From Aestuariivirga sp. (lineage in GTDB: Bacteria; Pseudomonadota; Alphaproteobacteria; Rhizobiales; Aestuariivirgaceae): a DNA stretch of 64,000 bases. The stretch is taken from contig NZ_JADCDB010000031.1 of NCBI RefSeq assembly GCF_020252395.1, forward strand, positions 62,001 through 126,000. Direction: 5' to 3'. The position numbers were made by a program, and so were the translations under genes. Below are positions 8,076 to 16,803 of this stretch, piece after piece. Under the pieces are notes generated by a model. That model was not told where the DNA came from. It worked only from the letters and a program-made list of their open reading frames with translations, and made no database searches. Each line of letters begins with the position of its first letter. Within the stretch, counting starts at the first letter, position 1.

Positions 8076-10448
8076 TCACTCCCCGTAAGGCACCCAGATG
8101 TTCTTCACCTGAACCGCGCGGCGGAGATATTCGCTCCCCTGCCCTTGCGTGCGGGACAGCCAGTCGCGCGGCTTGGCCGACGCCCATGTCGCCTTGAGAT
8201 TCCCGGCACTCGCGGCTTCCACTGCCTTCACGCCCGGCCCGAAATACCAGAGTGCTGCCACCTCATCATGCTCGGCCAGGGTCTTGGCCAGCTCGTCGCG
8301 CTCGCCGGTGACGATGTTCACCACACCGCCCGGCATATCCGAGGTGTCGAAGACCTGGTAGAGATCGGTCGCGGCAAGAGGTGCGCGCGGCGACGGCACG
8401 GCCACCACGCGATTGCCCATGGCGATGGCGGGCATCATCAGGGAGATGAAGCCGAGAAGCGGCATCCCGTCCGGGCAGACCACGCCCATCACGCCCCACG
8501 GCTCGTTCATGGCAAGCGTCACGTGGCGGGACTTGGTGGCGTGCACGCGGCCATCATATTTGTCGGCCTGCGCGGCGTACCAGAAGATGCGGGCGAGAGC
8601 CTCCTCCACCTCGGCCCTCGCATCCCTGGCGCTGGAACCCATCTGGCGCAGGCGGGCAGCGAATTCCCCGGCGCGGGCCGAGAGGTTCTCCGCGATGTAA
8701 TAGAGCACCTGCGCGCGGTTGTGGGCCATGGCGGAGGACCAGCCGCTGGCCTTGACCGCCGCTTCCACGGCGTTGCGGATGTCCTTGCGGTTGCCGAGGC
8801 CCGCCTGGCCAATGGCCTTGGCCCTGGATCCGTACACGGAATAGCTGTAGCCCGAATCCGGACGCGCCTGCTTGCCGCCGATATAGAGCTTCGCCGTGCG
8901 GTCGATGGGCGCGGCATCCACGCTCTCGGGGGGCAAGGCGCGGAGCGGGGCGGCTTTGGCCTGTGTTGAAGGCTTCAGTGCGGCCTCCCATGCCGGCACC
9001 AGATATTCGTACATGCCTTCGCGGCCGCCTTCGCGGCCGAAGCCCGATTCTTTGTAGCCGCCGAAACCGGCGGCGGCATCGAAGAGGTTGGTTGAATTGA
9101 TCCACACCACGCCGGCTTTCACCCGCGCGGCGGTGTCCAGCGCCAGGTTGATGTTCTCTGACCACACGGTGGCCGCAAGGCCATAGCGCGTGTGGTTGGC
9201 GATCTGCACCGCCTCTTCCGGCGTGCGGAATGTCATCACCGCGGCAACCGGGCCGAAGATCTCGACGTCCATCACAGTGGAGGATGGTTCCACATCGGTG
9301 AAGATCGCCGGGGCGAACCAGTTGCCAGTGCCAGGCAACTCGCAAGGCGCCTGCAGCAGCGTGCCGCCTTCGGACTTGCCCTTCTCCACGAGCCCGGTGA
9401 TCCGCTGAAGCTGGATGGGATCGACAATGGCGCCCATGTCGATGGACTTGTCCAGCGGATCGCCCACGCGCAGGCTCTGCATGCGGCGGAGCAGCTTGTT
9501 GAGGAATCGCGGCGCGACGCCTTCCTGAACCAGGATGCGCGAGCCTGCGCAGCAGACCTGGCCCTGGTTAAACCAGATGGCATCGACCACGCCTTCCACC
9601 GCCGCATCGAGATCCGCGTCCTCGTGCACGATGAAGGGAGACTTTCCGCCCAGTTCGAGCGAGAGTTTCTTGCCCGAGCCGGCCGTCGCCTTGCGGATGA
9701 GGCGGCCCACATCGGTGGAACCGGTGAAGGCGATCTTGTCGATGCCCTTGTGATCGACGATGGCCGCGCCCGCCGCGCCATCGCCGGTGACGATGTTGAC
9801 GACACCCGGCGGCAAGCCCGCCTCGCGGCAGATTTCGGCGAAGGCGAGTGCGGTCAGAGGCGTGAACTCGGCGGGCTTCAGCACCACAGTGTTACCCGCC
9901 GCCAGCGCCGGCGCGATCTTCCAGGCCAGCATGAGCAGCGGGAAGTTCCACGGAATGATCTGGCCGCAGACGCCGGCCGGCTGGTAGCCCGGGAATTCAT
10001 CGGCGATCAGCTCCGCCCATCCGGCGTGATGGTAGAAGTGGCGCGCCACCAGCGGGATGTCGATGTCACGGGACTCGCGGATGGGCTTGCCATTGTCCAT
10101 CGTCTCCAGCACCGAGAGAAAGCGCTCGCGCTTCTGGATGATGCGGGCGATGGCATAGAGGTGCTTGGCGCGCCCGTGTCCGGAGAGTTTCGACCATGCG
10201 CCGAAGGCCCTTCGTGCGGCCTTCACTGCGGCATCGACGTCTGCCGCGGAGCCCTGGCTGACGCGGGCAAGCGTCTGCCCATTCGCGGGGTTGGCGACAT
10301 CGAAGGTCTTGCCCGGCCGGGTGAAGGCGCCGTCGATGAAATGGCCGAAGCCCTCCGCATGCTCCTTCAGCCACTCCACCGCATGGGCGTTGCTCTCAGG
10401 CGCCGTGCCATAGTCCATCGCGCCGATAATGTCGCTGACGCTGGGCAT
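8076..10448 (-). CDS. ALDH16-like two-domain aldehyde dehydrogenase
   Basis: A 790-residue protein. The first domain (about 1-490) is a complete NAD(P)-dependent aldehyde dehydrogenase: FTGSTDVGR, the catalytic Glu in LELGGKSP and the catalytic Cys in NQGQVCCAGSRI. The second (about 510-790) is an ALDH fold with an NAD-binding-like half but no catalytic Cys region, as in the ALDH16 family. I start at the ATG at 10448, 7 bp after the deoC stop; an ATG at 10511 would overlap deoC by 56 bp. Next to DeoC it probably oxidises the acetaldehyde DeoC releases. Confidence 0.88.
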   Translation of the reverse strand: MPSVSDIIGAMDYGTAPESNAHAVEWLKEHAEGFGHFIDGAFTRPGKTFDVANPANGQTLARVSQGSAADVDAAVKAARRAFGAWSKLSGHGRAKHLYAIARIIQKRERFLSVLETMDNGKPIRESRDIDIPLVARHFYHHAGWAELIADEFPGYQPAGVCGQIIPWNFPLLMLAWKIAPALAAGNTVVLKPAEFTPLTALAFAEICREAGLPPGVVNIVTGDGAAGAAIVDHKGIDKIAFTGSTDVGRLIRKATAGSGKKLSLELGGKSPFIVHEDADLDAAVEGVVDAIWFNQGQVCCAGSRILVQEGVAPRFLNKLLRRMQSLRVGDPLDKSIDMGAIVDPIQLQRITGLVEKGKSEGGTLLQAPCELPGTGNWFAPAIFTDVEPSSTVMDVEIFGPVAAVMTFRTPEEAVQIANHTRYGLAATVWSENINLALDTAARVKAGVVWINSTNLFDAAAGFGGYKESGFGREGGREGMYEYLVPAWEAALKPSTQAKAAPLRALPPESVDAAPIDRTAKLYIGGKQARPDSGYSYSVYGSRAKAIGQAGLGNRKDIRNAVEAAVKASGWSSAMAHNRAQVLYYIAENLSARAGEFAARLRQMGSSARDARAEVEEALARIFWYAAQADKYDGRVHATKSRHVTLAMNEPWGVMGVVCPDGMPLLGFISLMMPAIAMGNRVVAVPSPRAPLAATDLYQVFDTSDMPGGVVNIVTGERDELAKTLAEHDEVAALWYFGPGVKAVEAASAGNLKATWASAKPRDWLSRTQGQGSEYLRRAVQVKNIWVPYGE

Positions 10449-10455
10449 GATGATC

Positions 10456-11445
10456 TCAGGCAAGGGGCTGATGGGTGGCTGCGGCGTAGCGCCCGGTGAC
10501 GTGATGTTCAAGCTGGCGTTCGATGTCGCCCAGCATCGAGGAGGCGCCGATGCGGAACAGGTCCGGCTCCAGCCAGCGGCGGCCGAGCTCCTCCTTCATC
10601 AGGATCAGCCAGTTTATCGCGTCCTTCGCGGTCTTAATGCCGCCCGCAGGCTTGAAGCCGATCTGGAAGCCGGTGAGCCCGCCATAATCCCTCAGTGCAC
10701 GGACCATAGTGAGGCCGGCGGGCAGCGTGGCGTTGACGTCTTCCTTGCCGGTGGAAGTCTTGATGAAGTCGGCGCCGGCCTGCATGGCCACCATCGAGGC
10801 CTTGTAGACATTGCGCAGCGTCTTCAAGTCGCCCGTGGCGAGGATGGCCTTCATGCGCGCGCCGCCACAGGCCTCGCGCATGGCGGCGACCTCATCGTAG
10901 AGTGCGGCCCAGTCCTGCAGCAGCACCTGCGCACGGTGGATGACGATATCGATCTCCCGTGCGCCCTGGTCCACCGCATAGCGGATCTCCGCGAGACGCT
11001 GCGGCAGCGGCGTGAGGCCCGCCGGAAAGCCTGTCGCCACCGAGGCGACGGGAATGCCGGACCCCTCCAGCGCCTTCACGGCAGGCGGCACCATGGCGGG
11101 ATAAACGCAGACGGCGCCGACGGCGGGCATCTCGGCCAGGCCCAGCGCCGTGACGATGCCGTCGCGCAGCGGCCGCTTCGCCTTCGCGCAGAGGCGGTGC
11201 ACGCGGCCCGGCGTGTCGTCACCGGCGAGTGTCGTCAGGTCGATGCATTGCAGCGCCTTCACCAGCCAGGCAGCCTGGTAATTCTTCTTCACCGAGCGGC
11301 GCGCGGGGAGGCTCGCCGCACGGCGCTCGGCGGCGGAGAGGTTCACCTTCACGTCCTCGAACCAGCCGGGGGTCAAGGCCTTTCCCGGATTGCGCGCGAC
11401 GGGCGCGAAACGGGCGGCGGCGGCGATGGGGCAAAGTTCGTTCAT
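10456..11445 (-). CDS. deoC: Deoxyribose-phosphate aldolase
   Basis: A 329-residue class I aldolase splitting 2-deoxyribose 5-phosphate into glyceraldehyde 3-phosphate and acetaldehyde. The Schiff-base Lys is in ADFIKTSTGK and the second active-site Lys in GFKPAGGIKT. The N-terminal 70 residues before the barrel are longer than in E. coli DeoC, as in the eukaryotic-like long form. AGGAG lies 8 nt before the ATG at 11445. It is followed closely by the ALDH gene, making a two-gene deoxyribose operon. Confidence 0.94.
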   Translation of the reverse strand: MNELCPIAAAARFAPVARNPGKALTPGWFEDVKVNLSAAERRAASLPARRSVKKNYQAAWLVKALQCIDLTTLAGDDTPGRVHRLCAKAKRPLRDGIVTALGLAEMPAVGAVCVYPAMVPPAVKALEGSGIPVASVATGFPAGLTPLPQRLAEIRYAVDQGAREIDIVIHRAQVLLQDWAALYDEVAAMREACGGARMKAILATGDLKTLRNVYKASMVAMQAGADFIKTSTGKEDVNATLPAGLTMVRALRDYGGLTGFQIGFKPAGGIKTAKDAINWLILMKEELGRRWLEPDLFRIGASSMLGDIERQLEHHVTGRYAAATHQPLA

Positions 11446-11581
11446 AACGCAGACTCCTGTGCGGGCCGGGCCCGAGGCGCTCTGGCGGACTTTTAGAGCA
11501 TCTTGCGGCCGGTTCCAACGTCACGCCAACGCGACCGTCACCCCGGCGAGCGCAGCACCCCGGACGGTTGGGACAACGGAT

Positions 11582-12076
11582 CTAGGGGTGAGTGATGTAA
11601 AGGGGAGTGTCCTCGAACCGCTCCTCCTCCAGGTTGTTCCCCGGCCCCTTGCGGTCGATGATGAGAAAGCGGCTGCCGGCATCGAGCGCCAGCAGCGGGT
11701 GGTGCCAGACATTGCGGGCGTAGTTCACGCCCTGCCGGCCTGAGCAGGCGAAGGCGCGATAGCTGGCGAAATCATGGGCGTCCTCCGCCACCAGCACGAG
11801 CCACGGCCGGTCCTGCAGCGGCACAAAGGCCTGGCTGCCAAGCGGATGGCGCTCCATAAGCTTGACCTCGATCGGCGCCGGCCGCGGCCGGCCGAGAAAC
11901 AGGCTGACATTCGCCGTGCCGCCTTCCGCGCCCACGTCGACGAAGGCCAGATCGTTGAAGCGCTCGGTGAAGCCCTGGTTGATGGTGAAATGGGCGGAGC
12001 CCTCCATCCCGATCACATCGCCGAACGGGCGGAAGGCGTCGCGCGTCAGCGGTTCGGGGCGCACCATCCGCATCAT
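11582..12076 (-). CDS. allA: Ureidoglycolate lyase
   Basis: A 164-residue cupin-fold enzyme that splits ureidoglycolate to glyoxylate and urea, the last step of allantoin breakdown. Family features include the N-terminal LTRDAFRPFGDVI, FLGRPRPAPIEVKLMERHPLGSQAF split by normal spacing, and VWHHPLLAL. Its start overlaps the stop of the upstream hydratase gene by 4 bp (ATGA). Its glyoxylate could feed malate synthase G in this window. Confidence 0.9.
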   Translation of the reverse strand: MMRMVRPEPLTRDAFRPFGDVIGMEGSAHFTINQGFTERFNDLAFVDVGAEGGTANVSLFLGRPRPAPIEVKLMERHPLGSQAFVPLQDRPWLVLVAEDAHDFASYRAFACSGRQGVNYARNVWHHPLLALDAGSRFLIIDRKGPGNNLEEERFEDTPLYITHP

Positions 12077-12852
12077 GCGATCCTGCAGGCGATGATGCCC
12101 AGCGTGCCATAGTCGACGGTCACTTCATCGCCCGGCGCCACGGCCATCGGCACGATGCAGGTGCCCGTGGTGACGAACTGCCCCGCTTTCACGCCCCCGC
12201 AATAGGTGGCGGCCTCGTTGACGAACCAGGTGAGCGCCCGGCGCGGATCGCCCAGCACCGCCTTGCCCGCGCCCTCCGCCCTCACTGCGCCGTTGAGCAG
12301 ACCCTTCACCGCATGTGCCGAGAGATCGAGATCGCGCCATGGCCTGTTCACCGCGGGCCCCAGCACCAGCCACGAGGCGCAGGCCGTGTCGGCGATGAGC
12401 TGGGCCACGCCCACCTTGGTGAAGTCGGTGTAGCGGCTGTCCGGAATCTCGATCGACAGATGCAGCGAACCCACCGCATCCAGCGCCTCTTCCTGTGCAT
12501 AGGGCACGGGACGCGGGGGCATGTCCTTCACGAAGCCGAAGGCGAATTCGGCCTCCGCCACGCGCATGATGTTGCCGCCCAGCGTGACGGACGATCCGTC
12601 AGGCAGCAGCCGGCTCTTCAGGATGCGGCCGATGATCGGGCCATCGACATTGATGTGCTTCTGCCCGGCCTCGCTGGTGGCGGCGATTTTCCAGCCAGCC
12701 ACGGCGCTGCCGCTGCGCGCGGCCACCGCGGCGGCGGCGTCATAGCCTTCGGCGCGCGTTCCGGGCCGCATCTCGCTGGGCAGTTCGGCGATGCGTGCCG
12801 TCGCCGCCCAGTTCTTCAGCAGCAGGTCCGCCGCGGCGGCGAAATCAATCAT
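12073..12852 (-). CDS. 2-keto-4-pentenoate hydratase family protein
   Basis: A 259-residue member of the fumarylacetoacetate hydrolase superfamily. It shows GWKIAATSEAGQKHINVDGP, the metal-site AEAEFAFGF and a C-terminal VAPGDEVTVDYG, all in normal order. Relatives hydrate 2-hydroxypentadienoates in aromatic meta-cleavage pathways or act on related 2-oxo acids; the substrate here is unknown. It overlaps allA by 4 bp and overlaps the end of an upstream cyclase remnant by 4 bp, so all three are in one transcription unit. The link with allA suggests another ureide or 2-oxo acid step. Confidence 0.8.
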   Translation of the reverse strand: MIDFAAAADLLLKNWAATARIAELPSEMRPGTRAEGYDAAAAVAARSGSAVAGWKIAATSEAGQKHINVDGPIIGRILKSRLLPDGSSVTLGGNIMRVAEAEFAFGFVKDMPPRPVPYAQEEALDAVGSLHLSIEIPDSRYTDFTKVGVAQLIADTACASWLVLGPAVNRPWRDLDLSAHAVKGLLNGAVRAEGAGKAVLGDPRRALTWFVNEAATYCGGVKAGQFVTTGTCIVPMAVAPGDEVTVDYGTLGIIACRIA

Positions 12853-13130
12853 CGGCAGTCTCCCGGTTTCTTGACGATCCCGGCAAAGCGCGGATGGCTG
12901 CGCAGCACGTCGAGATCGCTGTCATGCAGCATGTATTCCTGCAAGGAGCGCAGGGTGGCGGACTGCCGCTCCATCAGCTCGGCCAGCGTGCCCGTCTCGT
13001 CGCGCTCCATCAGGCGGGAGCAGGCGGCGATATCGGCCGAAAGAATGGTCATGAGGCGCCGTTCCACGGGGCTGCTCCACAGGACTTCGCTGATTGCCTT
13101 CAGGTTAGGGTGAAGGCCCGGTCTTCGCAA
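12849..13130 (-). pseudogene. Chimeric remnant of a class III cyclase/TPR protein
   Basis: A 93-codon ORF. The part ERRLMTILSADIAACSRLM followed by ERDETGTL matches the conserved beginning of rhizobial adenylate cyclases (ERRLAAILAADVxGYSRLM). The end, DLDVLRSHPRFAGIVKK, looks like the last helix of the TPR tail of such proteins. The catalytic domain and repeats between are gone, so this looks like an in-frame internal deletion. The stop overlaps the next gene by 4 bp, so it may still serve for translational coupling. A functional small protein is possible. Confidence 0.5.
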
Positions 13131-13173
13131 TTCGATTTCGCGTGCCCGATCGGGCCTTGCTCGGAGCCCGTTC

Positions 13174-13202
13174 TTGACAGGGCCGGAGACGGGTCACACT
13201 AT
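13174..13202 (+). promoter_or_regulatory. Promoter candidate for the molybdenum hydroxylase operon
   Basis: TTGACA at 13174-13179, a 17-bp spacer and CACTAT at 13197-13202. The GTG start follows 45 bp later, with AAGGAA placed 8 nt before it. It faces away from the cyclase remnant. Confidence 0.45.
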
Positions 13203-13246
13203 CCGCCCACTCAGGCGAGCTACCGAACAGGCAAGGAAACTCAGGC

Positions 13247-14077
13247 GTGTACGCCCGGCCGAAAACCATCGAGGAAGCAACGCGCGCCATGGCCACGGAA
13301 GGAGCATTGGCGGTCAGCGGCGGCACCGACGTCTACCCCGCTCATGTGGGAAAGCCCCTGGCCCGTCCGCTGGTCGATCTGTCGCGCGTCGCGGGCCTGC
13401 GGGGCATCACCCAAACGGGTGACGGCTACCGCTTCGGCGCGGCATCGACCTGGACCGACATTCTGCAGGCCCCACTGCCCCGGGCCTTCAATGGCCTCAA
13501 GGCCGCGGCGCGCGAGGTGGGGTCGGTGCAGATCCAGAACCGCGGCACCATCGCGGGCAATCTTTGCAACGCGTCGCCCGCCGCCGATGGCGTGCCGCCG
13601 CTGCTGAGCCTCGATGCCAGGGTGGAGATCGCATCGGCAACGGGACGGCGCGTGATGCCGCTCTCCGCCTTCATCACCGGCTATCGCCGCACGGCACTGG
13701 CGCCGGGCGAGATCGTCACGGCCGTGCTCGTGCCCAAGCCCGCGCCTGCCGCACGCTCCGCCTTCGTGAAGCTCGGCGCGCGGCGCTATCTCGTGATCTC
13801 CATCCTCATGGCGGCAGCGCTGGTGGAAAAGGACGCGCAGGGCCGCATCGCGCGCGCCGCCGTGGCCGTCGGCGCCGCATCGCCCGTGGCGCAGCGGCTG
13901 CCGGCGCTCGAGGCGGATCTGATCGGCTGCGGCGGCAGGCCATCCGCCCTTGTGACGCCGCGCCACCTCGAAGTCCTCTCGCCCATCGACGATGTGCGGG
14001 CTACGGCGGCCTACCGCCAGGAGGCCGCACTCTCCGCCGTGGGCGAGGCGCTGGACCTCGCGGCGGGACAAACGTGA
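13247..14077 (+). CDS. Molybdenum hydroxylase FAD-binding (medium) subunit
   Basis: A 276-residue CoxM/XdhB-type flavoprotein passing electrons in a xanthine dehydrogenase family enzyme. The FAD loop VSGGTDVYP (about 24-32) and the second motif NRGTIAGNLCNASPAADGVP are clear. GTG at 13247 is preceded by AAGGAA at 8 nt. Its stop overlaps the GTG of the next gene by 4 bp. It is separate from the fused Fe-S/molybdopterin subunit, unlike the xanthine dehydrogenase of the purine operon, where Fe-S and FAD domains are joined. Confidence 0.88.
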   Translation: MYARPKTIEEATRAMATEGALAVSGGTDVYPAHVGKPLARPLVDLSRVAGLRGITQTGDGYRFGAASTWTDILQAPLPRAFNGLKAAAREVGSVQIQNRGTIAGNLCNASPAADGVPPLLSLDARVEIASATGRRVMPLSAFITGYRRTALAPGEIVTAVLVPKPAPAARSAFVKLGARRYLVISILMAAALVEKDAQGRIARAAVAVGAASPVAQRLPALEADLIGCGGRPSALVTPRHLEVLSPIDDVRATAAYRQEAALSAVGEALDLAAGQT

Positions 14078-16803
14078 TTTCCTTCGAGCTGAACGGCACG
14101 GCGGTCCGCTGCGATGCCGCGCCCGCCACGCGCTTGAGCGAGGTGTTGCGCAACCGCCTTGGCCACAAGGGCACCAAGAGCGGCTGCGACGCGGGCGACT
14201 GCGGCGCTTGCACGGTGTTGATCGATGGCGAGGCCGCCTGCGCCTGCCTTGTGCCCGCGGCGCAGGCCGACGGCGCGCGCATCGCCACGGTCGAAGGCCT
14301 CGATGCCTCGCCGAAGGGCCAGCTGCTGCAACGCGCCTTCCTGGCGCGCGGCGCGGCCCAATGCGGCATCTGCACGCCAGGCATGCTGATGGCCGCCGTG
14401 GCCCTGCTGGACCGCAAAGCCGCACCGGCGCGCGAGGAGATCGCGGAAGCGCTGGGCGGCGTACTGTGCCGCTGCACAGGCTATGCAAAGATTATCGACG
14501 CGGTGGAGGACGCCGCACGGGAAGCCATCCATGCAGAACCCATGCCGGAGCAGGGCCGGGCCGTGGGCGCGCGCATCGCGAGGCTCGACGGTGCGCCGAA
14601 AATCGCCGGCACCGAGCTCTATGGCGCGGATGCCATTCCGGACGATGCGCTGTGGGTCAGGGCCATCCGCTCGCCCCACCACCGCGCCGGTTTCCGCTTC
14701 GGCGACATCGGCCGGTTCATTGCGGCACACCCCGGAATTGTCCGTATACTGACGGCGAAGGATGTGCCCGGCCGCAACATCTTCGGCGTCATCCCGCCCT
14801 TCGCCGACCAGCCAGTCTTCGCGGAGGATGAGGCGCGCTTCCGCGGCGAGGCGGTCGCGGCCGTGGTGGGCGAGCGCCATGCCATCGATACGCTCGATCT
14901 TTCGGCCTTCCCCGTGACCTGGGAGCAGCGCCCCAGCGTTCTCACCATCGCGGCGGCGCTCGATCCGGCAGCGCCGCAGCTTCAGCGGAAGCGTCCCGGC
15001 AACATCCTGGTGCGCGGCCATGTGGAGACGGGCGACGTCGAAGCCGCGCTGCGCGAGGCCGCCGTCACCGTCGAAGGCAGCTTCGAAACCGCCTTTGTCG
15101 AGCATGCCTATATCGAACCCGAGGCCGGCTGGGCGCGGCGCGCCGGTGACCGCATCGAGATCACCGCCTCGACTCAGGCGCCCTACATGGACCGTGACGA
15201 TACGGCGGCCATCATGGGGCTTCCCCCGGAGTCGGTCCGCATCATCCCGTCAGCCTGCGGCGGCGGCTTCGGCTCGAAGCTCGATCTGTCGGTGCAGCCC
15301 TATGTGGCGCTTGCGGCGTGGCTCACCGGCAGGCCGGCGGCGATGGTCTACACCAGGCCTGAGTCGCTGCAGTCCACCACCAAGCGCCACCCCGCCATCA
15401 TGCGCTCAAAAATGGCGGCGTCGCGGGACGGCAAGCTGCTTGCCATGGATTTCGAGGGCGACTTCAACACCGGGGCTTACGCCTCCTGGGGACCGACGGT
15501 GGCGAACCGCGTGCCGGTGCATGCCTCCGGCCCCTATGCCGTGCCCAACTACCGCGCCAATACCCGCGCCGTGCTCACCAATTGCGTGCCCGCCGGCGCT
15601 TTCCGCGGCTTCGGCGTGCCGCAGACCGTGGTGGCGCAGGAGCAAATGCTGGACATGCTGGCGGCGAAGCTGGGGATGGATGCGCTCGATTTCCGCATCC
15701 GCAACGCGCTGACCGACACGGCGCCGACGGTGACAGGCCAGGTGATGGGCGATGGCGTCGGCATCCGCGACTGCCTCGAAGCGCTGAAGCCGCACTGGGC
15801 CGCACTGCGCCGCGCGGCAGAAGAGTTCAACCGCACGAGTGCGCGTCTGAAACGCGGCGCCGGCGTCGCCGGCATGTTCTATGGCTGCGGCAACACCTCG
15901 CTGCCCAATCCCTCCACCATCCGCTTCGGCCTCAAGCCCGATGGCCGTCTGTCGCTGCACCAGGGTGCAGTCGACATCGGACAGGGCGCCAATACGGTGA
16001 TCGCCCAGATTGCGGCGGATGCCGTTGGCTTGCCGCTGGCCCTCGTCGATCTTGTCCCGGCCGACACCGACCTGACGCCCGACTGCGGCAAGACCTCCGC
16101 CTCGCGCCAGACCTTCGTCACCGGCACGGCGGCGGAGCGCGCCGGGCGCAGTCTGCGCCAGCGGCTCTTGCGGCTCGCCAACGCGGGCGAGGACGCCACG
16201 CTGTCGCTCGACGGCGGCACGCTCGTGGTGCGCGAGGATACCGCCGTCCGCGCCATCGATCTCGCCGCCCTGCCGCGCGGCGCGCATGGCTATGTTCAGT
16301 GCGCGGAGGAAACATTCGATCCGCCCACGTCGCCGCTCGATGCCAGCGGGCAGGGCAAACCCTATGCCGTCTATGGCTTTGGCGCGCACCTGGCGGAGGT
16401 CGAGGTCGACACGCGGCTCGGCCTGGTGAAGGTGCTGCGCGTCGTGGCGGCGCATGACGTGGGCCGCGCCATCAACCCCATCCTCGTCGAGGGCCAGATC
16501 GAGGGAGGGGTGGCGCAAGGCATCGGCATGGCGCTGATGGAGGAGTTCACCCCTGGCCGCGGCGAAAACCTGCACGACTACCTGATCCCGACGGCCGGCG
16601 ACGTGCCGCCCATCGAGTCGATCCTCGTCGAGCGCGCGTCATCGGCGGGTCCCTTCGGCGCCAAGGGCATCGGCGAACAGGCGCTGATCCCCACCGCGCC
16701 CGCCATCCTCAACGCCATCCACCATGCCACGGGCGCGCGAATCACGCGGATTCCGGCCACACCCGGCCGCGTGCTCGCGGCCCTCAAGACGCGCCGTCCA
16801 TGA
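14074..16803 (+). CDS. Fused [2Fe-2S] and molybdopterin subunit of a molybdenum hydroxylase
   Basis: A 909-residue protein from GTG at 14074. Residues 1-75 form a plant-type ferredoxin (Cys 38, 43, 46, 58). About 76-150 form the second [2Fe-2S] helical domain (CGICTPG, CRCTGY). The remainder is the CoxL/XdhB molybdopterin domain, with ACGGGFGSKLD, AFRGFGVPQ and the catalytic Glu in GAKGIGEQAL. Small and large subunits are normally separate here, so this is a fusion. The family hydroxylates N-heterocycles or oxidises CO and aldehydes; nothing shows the CO-specific loop. Substrate unknown. Confidence 0.88.
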   Translation: MISFELNGTAVRCDAAPATRLSEVLRNRLGHKGTKSGCDAGDCGACTVLIDGEAACACLVPAAQADGARIATVEGLDASPKGQLLQRAFLARGAAQCGICTPGMLMAAVALLDRKAAPAREEIAEALGGVLCRCTGYAKIIDAVEDAAREAIHAEPMPEQGRAVGARIARLDGAPKIAGTELYGADAIPDDALWVRAIRSPHHRAGFRFGDIGRFIAAHPGIVRILTAKDVPGRNIFGVIPPFADQPVFAEDEARFRGEAVAAVVGERHAIDTLDLSAFPVTWEQRPSVLTIAAALDPAAPQLQRKRPGNILVRGHVETGDVEAALREAAVTVEGSFETAFVEHAYIEPEAGWARRAGDRIEITASTQAPYMDRDDTAAIMGLPPESVRIIPSACGGGFGSKLDLSVQPYVALAAWLTGRPAAMVYTRPESLQSTTKRHPAIMRSKMAASRDGKLLAMDFEGDFNTGAYASWGPTVANRVPVHASGPYAVPNYRANTRAVLTNCVPAGAFRGFGVPQTVVAQEQMLDMLAAKLGMDALDFRIRNALTDTAPTVTGQVMGDGVGIRDCLEALKPHWAALRRAAEEFNRTSARLKRGAGVAGMFYGCGNTSLPNPSTIRFGLKPDGRLSLHQGAVDIGQGANTVIAQIAADAVGLPLALVDLVPADTDLTPDCGKTSASRQTFVTGTAAERAGRSLRQRLLRLANAGEDATLSLDGGTLVVREDTAVRAIDLAALPRGAHGYVQCAEETFDPPTSPLDASGQGKPYAVYGFGAHLAEVEVDTRLGLVKVLRVVAAHDVGRAINPILVEGQIEGGVAQGIGMALMEEFTPGRGENLHDYLIPTAGDVPPIESILVERASSAGPFGAKGIGEQALIPTAPAILNAIHHATGARITRIPATPGRVLAALKTRRP

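Noticed and set aside
13564-14073. N-terminal extension of the fused molybdenum hydroxylase subunit
   Set aside because: It lies inside the FAD subunit gene in another frame, and the ferredoxin domain begins at the GTG at 14074.
13247-16803. Carbon monoxide dehydrogenase
   Set aside because: Small and large subunits are fused, and I do not see the CO-dehydrogenase active-site loop; a heterocycle hydroxylase is more likely.
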